DNA from: CAYSHJ01 sp964589725
Lineage (GTDB): Bacteria; Planctomycetota; Planctomycetia; Planctomycetales; Planctomycetaceae
Length of the DNA stretch: 5,807 nt
Direction of reading: 5' to 3'
Assembly: GCA_964589725.1 (NCBI GenBank)
Contig: CAZPUJ010000713.1
Location: 1 to 5,807 of the forward strand
Shown: in pieces, positions 4,505-5,807 of the stretch
Layout: every line of letters starts with the position of its first letter
Numbering within the stretch: the stretch's first letter is position 1
Program-made: the position numbers and the translations under genes
Notes under the pieces: generated by a model
What the model was told of the DNA's origin: nothing
The model's input: the letters and a program-made list of their open reading frames with translations, nothing else
The model's database searches: none

Positions 4505-5807
4505 CTACGCGGCGGCTTTCTTGGCAAGGAACTTCCGTGTCGCCGACAATTCGTCCTGACCTTTGCGGTGCGGGTCGAACTTCAGCACCGACAGGCCTTC
4601 GCCTTCGAGGTGTTTGGAGTTGCTGTAAATCGGATCTCGCCAATCCGTGACCTCGCCGTCACAGACGGCGTCGACCATTTCCTGAACACCGTCTTCCAAC
4701 TTCACGGAGGCTCGGAAGCCGAGCACCGTGCGAATCTTCGCGAAACTGACGCGATAATTCCGCAGGTCGTCATTGTTCCGCACCTCTTCGACGACCGTGC
4801 CCGGATACGCTTGGGCGACGATCTTGCCGAGTTGCTGCAATGTGTAGTTCTGACTTTCGTCGCCGACGTTGAAGACTTGGCACCCGACTTTCGAGAGTGG
4901 TGCCTCCAGCGCCAGTGTGCAAGCGTGGGCGATATCGCGCGTATGCACAAATGGCCGCCACTGCTCGCCGTTGAAGACGCGGATCTTTTTGTCCGTAACG
5001 GCTTGAGCGCTGAACAGGTTCGCGACGAGATCGAATCGTGGGCGATGCGACCAACCGTAGGCCGTCGCGAATCGCAGGATCGTTGGTTGGAATTCTTCAT
5101 CGGCCGTGTCGAGCAACGCTCGTTCGGCGTCGATCTTTGTCGTGGCGTACAGTGATACCGGATTGAGCGAAGATTCCTCGGTCATGATCTCGTTCGAGTC
5201 GCCGTAAACGCTGCAGGTCGACGCGAAGACGAACTTCGAAACGCCGTTGGCCTTAGCCAATTGAGCCATCATTTTGGCCGCCGCGTAATTCACGGCAATG
5301 GTCGTATCGCGATCAAGAGCACAGGCCGGATCGCCGACAATCGCGGCCAAGTGACAGACCGCGTCCATGCCGCGCAGAGCACGAGCGGCATCCTCCACGT
5401 TGCGGAAGTCGCCCTTCATGACCTCCAGACGCGGATGATCGATCGCGCTTTCCAGTGAGTCGGTTCCGAATAGCTCCAGATCGAGCACCCGCACGCGGTA
5501 TCCGGCGTCGAGAAGTTGGCGAGTCAGAATCGAACCGATATAACCCGCTCCGCCGACGACCAGCACGTCTTCTATCTTCGTCGCCGCCGCCTCGCCGCGA
5601 GCGACGACTCGAAAGTGCGAGCCGACGATCATGCGCGAATATCGACTCGAAACCACCACGGCGCAGAGCAACGTCCAAGCGGGAATTCCGACTTCCAACG
5701 TGGCCTGAGCTTTGTTGAACGCAAATGCGCCGAGCACTAAATGCCCAATCAGGCCGATCGCACACGCCAGAAAGACCGCCTTCAGCCGCTGCGTGATGCA
5801 AGCACAC
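4505..5807 (-). CDS. NAD-dependent epimerase/dehydratase, in frame with two upstream membrane helices; 5' end cut by window edge
   Basis: The frame runs without a stop from the right edge to TAG at 4507-4505 (433 residues visible). The main part is an extended short-chain dehydrogenase acting on nucleotide sugars. It has the Rossmann loop VVGGAGYIGS (near 5554-5534), CHLAAIVGD (near 5353-5327), the active-site strand ASTCSVYG (near 5227-5204), catalytic YATTK (5149-5135) and ILRFATAYG. The C-terminal substrate block includes RPFVHTRDIAHA and NYRVSFAKIRTVLGF. It probably makes a modified sugar nucleotide for the neighbouring glycosyltransferase. Before the Rossmann domain, the same frame encodes two hydrophobic segments, AVFLACAIGLIGHLVLGAFAF (split here by residue: AVFLACAIGL and IGHLVLGAFAF) at about 5779-5717 and VGIPAWTLLCAVVVS at about 5692-5648, resembling the end of a polytopic membrane protein such as an O-antigen ligase/polymerase. 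Possible internal starts are GTG at 5566 (353 residues, the normal family length), ATG at 5632 and GTG at 5737, all with weak ribosome sites. A genuine fusion, a lost stop codon or internal initiation are all possible. Confidence 0.85.
   Translation of the reverse strand, partial: CACITQRLKAVFLACAIGLIGHLVLGAFAFNKAQATLEVGIPAWTLLCAVVVSSRYSRMIVGSHFRVVARGEAAATKIEDVLVVGGAGYIGSILTRQLLDAGYRVRVLDLELFGTDSLESAIDHPRLEVMKGDFRNVEDAARALRGMDAVCHLAAIVGDPACALDRDTTIAVNYAAAKMMAQLAKANGVSKFVFASTCSVYGDSNEIMTEESSLNPVSLYATTKIDAERALLDTADEEFQPTILRFATAYGWSHRPRFDLVANLFSAQAVTDKKIRVFNGEQWRPFVHTRDIAHACTLALEAPLSKVGCQVFNVGDESQNYTLQQLGKIVAQAYPGTVVEEVRNNDDLRNYRVSFAKIRTVLGFRASVKLEDGVQEMVDAVCDGEVTDWRDPIYSNSKHLEGEGLSVLKFDPHRKGQDELSATRKFLAKKAAA

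Noticed and set aside
4568..5155. Plus-strand open frame of 195 codons opposite the epimerase
   Set aside because: It mirrors a gene with clear Rossmann and YxxxK motifs, and its own translation has no recognisable domain.

Overview
The window looks like a stretch of a planctomycete chromosome. The clearest marker is the pair at the left: a DUF1559 protein with a prepilin-type N-terminus (cleavage at G|FTLIE, C-terminal LADGSVRFIS and WGALG blocks), followed 2 bases later by a small lipoprotein with a carboxypeptidase-regulatory-like fold. This pair is amplified many times in Planctomycetes genomes. Base composition looks GC-rich by eye, with a G/C preference at third codon positions. A genus cannot be assigned from the sequence alone.

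All five genes lie on the minus strand. In transcription order (right to left) they are: (1) an NAD-dependent sugar-nucleotide epimerase/dehydratase whose reading frame stays open to the right edge and carries two in-frame hydrophobic helices ahead of the Rossmann domain, so it is probably fused to the end of a membrane protein (4505-5807); (2) a GT4-type glycosyltransferase (3137-4348); (3) a REP-associated tyrosine transposase, RAYT (2221-3030); (4) a DUF1559 pseudopilin-like protein (492-1499); (5) a lipoprotein cut by the left edge (1-489). Genes 1 and 2 fit a surface-polysaccharide locus. Genes 4 and 5 form a separate, translationally coupled unit. The RAYT sits between the two.

The most unusual content is a set of REP-like palindromes. 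Five related elements carry the core GTAG + CCRCAAGC...GCTTGYGG. They lie on both sides of the RAYT gene and inside it, at 2201-2224, 2542-2567, 2619-2642, 3044-3070 and 3115-3140. They alternate in orientation and form two convergent pairs resembling BIMEs. One pair lies between the glycosyltransferase and the RAYT. The other is inside the RAYT coding sequence, read through in frame, and adds a linker between the HUH motif and the catalytic tyrosine. The GTAG head of the outer elements supplies the TAG stop codon of both the RAYT and the glycosyltransferase. A different pair of hairpins, CCGAAGTC and CCGAACTC type (416-468), is translated as part of the lipoprotein's N-terminus. A third hairpin type with a GTAG head lies in the roughly 720-base gap upstream of the DUF1559 gene (1922-1946).

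I see no tRNA, rRNA, CRISPR array or classical insertion sequence with long terminal repeats. The exciting element here is the RAYT/REP system and how far its palindromes have entered coding sequence. The other genes are recognisable family members.
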